From: Candidatus Binatia bacterium
GTDB lineage: Bacteria > Desulfobacterota > Binatia > UBA9968
Length of the DNA stretch: 37,125 nt
Assembly: GCA_025924215.1 (NCBI GenBank)
Contig: JAICEJ010000005.1
Location: forward strand, 1 to 37,125
Reading direction: 5' to 3'
Part shown: one piece after another, positions 35,969-37,125 of the stretch
How positions within the stretch are numbered: the stretch's first letter is position 1
Layout of the letters: each line of letters opens with the position of its first letter
Position numbers and translations under genes: made by a program
Notes under the pieces: model-generated
The model's input: the letters and a program-made list of their open reading frames with translations, nothing else
The model's database searches: none
What the model was told of the DNA's origin: nothing

Positions 35969-37125
35969 TCAGTTGATACGCTCCACAATCGTCGCGATGC
36001 CTTGACCGACGCCGATGCACATTGTGGCCAGCCCATAGCGGCTGCGGCGTCTCTTCATCTCGTGAACCAGCGTGGTCATGATGCGCGCGCCGCTACATCC
36101 GAGAGGATGTCCGAGAGCGATGGCGCCGCCGTTGACGTTTAACTTTTTTAGATCTATGCCGAGCTCTCGCGCGCAGGCGAGCACCTGTGAAGCAAAGGCT
36201 TCGTTAATTTCGACTAAATCGATTTGATCTATAGTGAGTCCGGCGCGTTTCATGGCTTTCTGAGCCGCTGGAATCGGCCCGATGCCCATGTAGTTAGGGT
36301 GAACGCCCGCGGCCGCAGAGGCGATGATGCGGGCCATCGGCTTGAGTCGCAGTTGCTCGGCTTTTTCACGGGTGGCAATCAGCAAAGCCGCTGCGCCATC
36401 GGAGAGCGGCGAGGAATTGCCAGCCGTCACCGAGCCGCCCTTTTTAAAGGAAGGCTGCAGAGCCGCGAGCTTTTCCAATGAAGTGTCGGCGCGGGGTCCT
36501 TCGTCTTTGTCATGCACTAGGGGCGCGCCTTTTCTCTGTGGAATCTCGACGGCAATGATCTCGTCTCGAAGCAGCCCTTGGTCCTGCGCTTTTAAAGCCT
36601 TCTTATGACTGGATAACGCAAATGCGTCTTGGTCCTCGCGGCTGATTTGGTATTTCTCGGCGACATTCTCGGCGGTCTCGCCGTTATTGATCAGGGAGTA
36701 CAGCTCGCCCATCCGCTTATTGGGAAAGCGCCAGCCCAGCGAGCTATCGTACAGAGTCACATCGCCGCGTTGAAAAGAAGTGGTGGGCTTTCCCATGACC
36801 CAAGGGCCGCGGGTCATGCTTTCGACACCGCCGGCGACGAACAAGTCTCCATGATCAGTTTCGGCGGCACGGCCCGCTTGGTTGATCGCTTCCAGGCCCG
36901 AGCCGCACAAACGGTTGACCGTTGCGCCGGGGATGCTATAGGGGAGGCCGGCTAAGAGTGAAGCATTGCGGGCGACATTGCGCGAATCCTCCCCCGCTTG
37001 ATTGGTGCAGCCGAAGTAAACATCTTCGATTTCTTCCTTGTTGACGCCGGTTCTTTCGACGAGCTTGGCGATGATGTAGGCGCCGAGATCATCGGTACGG
37101 ATGTCTTTAAGGATGCCGCTGTGTC
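35969..37125 (-). CDS. Thiolase (acetyl-CoA C-acyltransferase), 5'-truncated by the right edge
   Basis: Frame is open to the window edge: [79 protein letters not shown]-term [31 protein letters not shown] and [13 protein letters not shown]. Confidence 0.96.
   Translation of the reverse strand, partial: HSGILKDIRTDDLGAYIIAKLVERTGVNKEEIEDVYFGCTNQAGEDSRNVARNASLLAGLPYSIPGATVNRLCGSGLEAINQAGRAAETDHGDLFVAGGVESMTRGPWVMGKPTTSFQRGDVTLYDSSLGWRFPNKRMGELYSLINNGETAENVAEKYQISREDQDAFALSSHKKALKAQDQGLLRDEIIAVEIPQRKGAPLVHDKDEGPRADTSLEKLAALQPSFKKGGSVTAGNSSPLSDGAAALLIATREKAEQLRLKPMARIIASAAAGVHPNYMGIGPIPAAQKAMKRAGLTIDQIDLVEINEAFASQVLACARELGIDLKKLNVNGGAIALGHPLGCSGARIMTTLVHEMKRRRSRYGLATMCIGVGQGIATIVERIN

Noticed and set aside
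35741-36142. 133-aa + strand ORF bridging the AsmA-like and thiolase genes
   Set aside because: Overlaps both real reverse-strand genes, and the translation has no motif.
35969-36910. Thiolase start at 36910 as given in the ORF track
   Set aside because: This start (TTG) would cut just before the active-site Cys motif. The frame remains open with clear thiolase sequence to the right edge, so the gene is truncated by the window.
1-37125. tRNA, rRNA, CRISPR, prophage or toxin-antitoxin genes
   Set aside because: None recognised on reading. tRNAscan-SE and Infernal were not available, so small RNAs cannot be excluded.

Overview
The window is a gene-dense bacterial chromosomal segment. The lineage is uncertain; a deltaproteobacterial-type or related phylum is plausible but not demonstrated. 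From left to right it holds: (1) a GT4 glycosyltransferase that runs off the left edge; (2) a 189-aa exported protein that is a paralog of the N-terminal domain of the next gene; (3) a secreted matrixin-type metalloprotease with seven ~51-aa D-x-N-G-D-G (VCBS/FG-GAP-like) repeats, convergent with a secreted Fn3 protein that carries six copies of the same repeat; (4) a GT2 glycosyltransferase and a mannose-6-phosphate-isomerase-like cupin; (5) an almost complete type II secretion operon ordered gspE-F-G-H-I-J-K-L-M-C-D, in which the secretin carries an unusual C-terminal SPOR-like domain and gspC appears to start at a non-canonical ATT codon behind a hairpin-embedded Shine-Dalgarno; (6) a compact co-directional block of 13 genes (20137-30726). 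This block comprises molybdenum-hydroxylase maturation genes (YqeB-like, MoxR/CoxD-like, VWA/CoxE-like, two XdhC pieces), a flavin/isoprenoid cassette (DUF120 RibK-like, UbiX, type 2 IPP isomerase, two PNPOx-like flavoproteins) and a MacA/split-MacB exporter; (7) a reverse-strand block of AsmA-like, DUF4911-like and RNase R genes, with a 5'-truncated thiolase at the right edge. The most interesting candidates are the RibK-like/UbiX/IDI-2/PNPOx cassette (a possible local FMN and prenyl-FMN supply module), the SPOR-secretin fusion, the ATT-initiated gspC and the large inverted repeat arrays. All assignments come from reading motifs; no database search was run.
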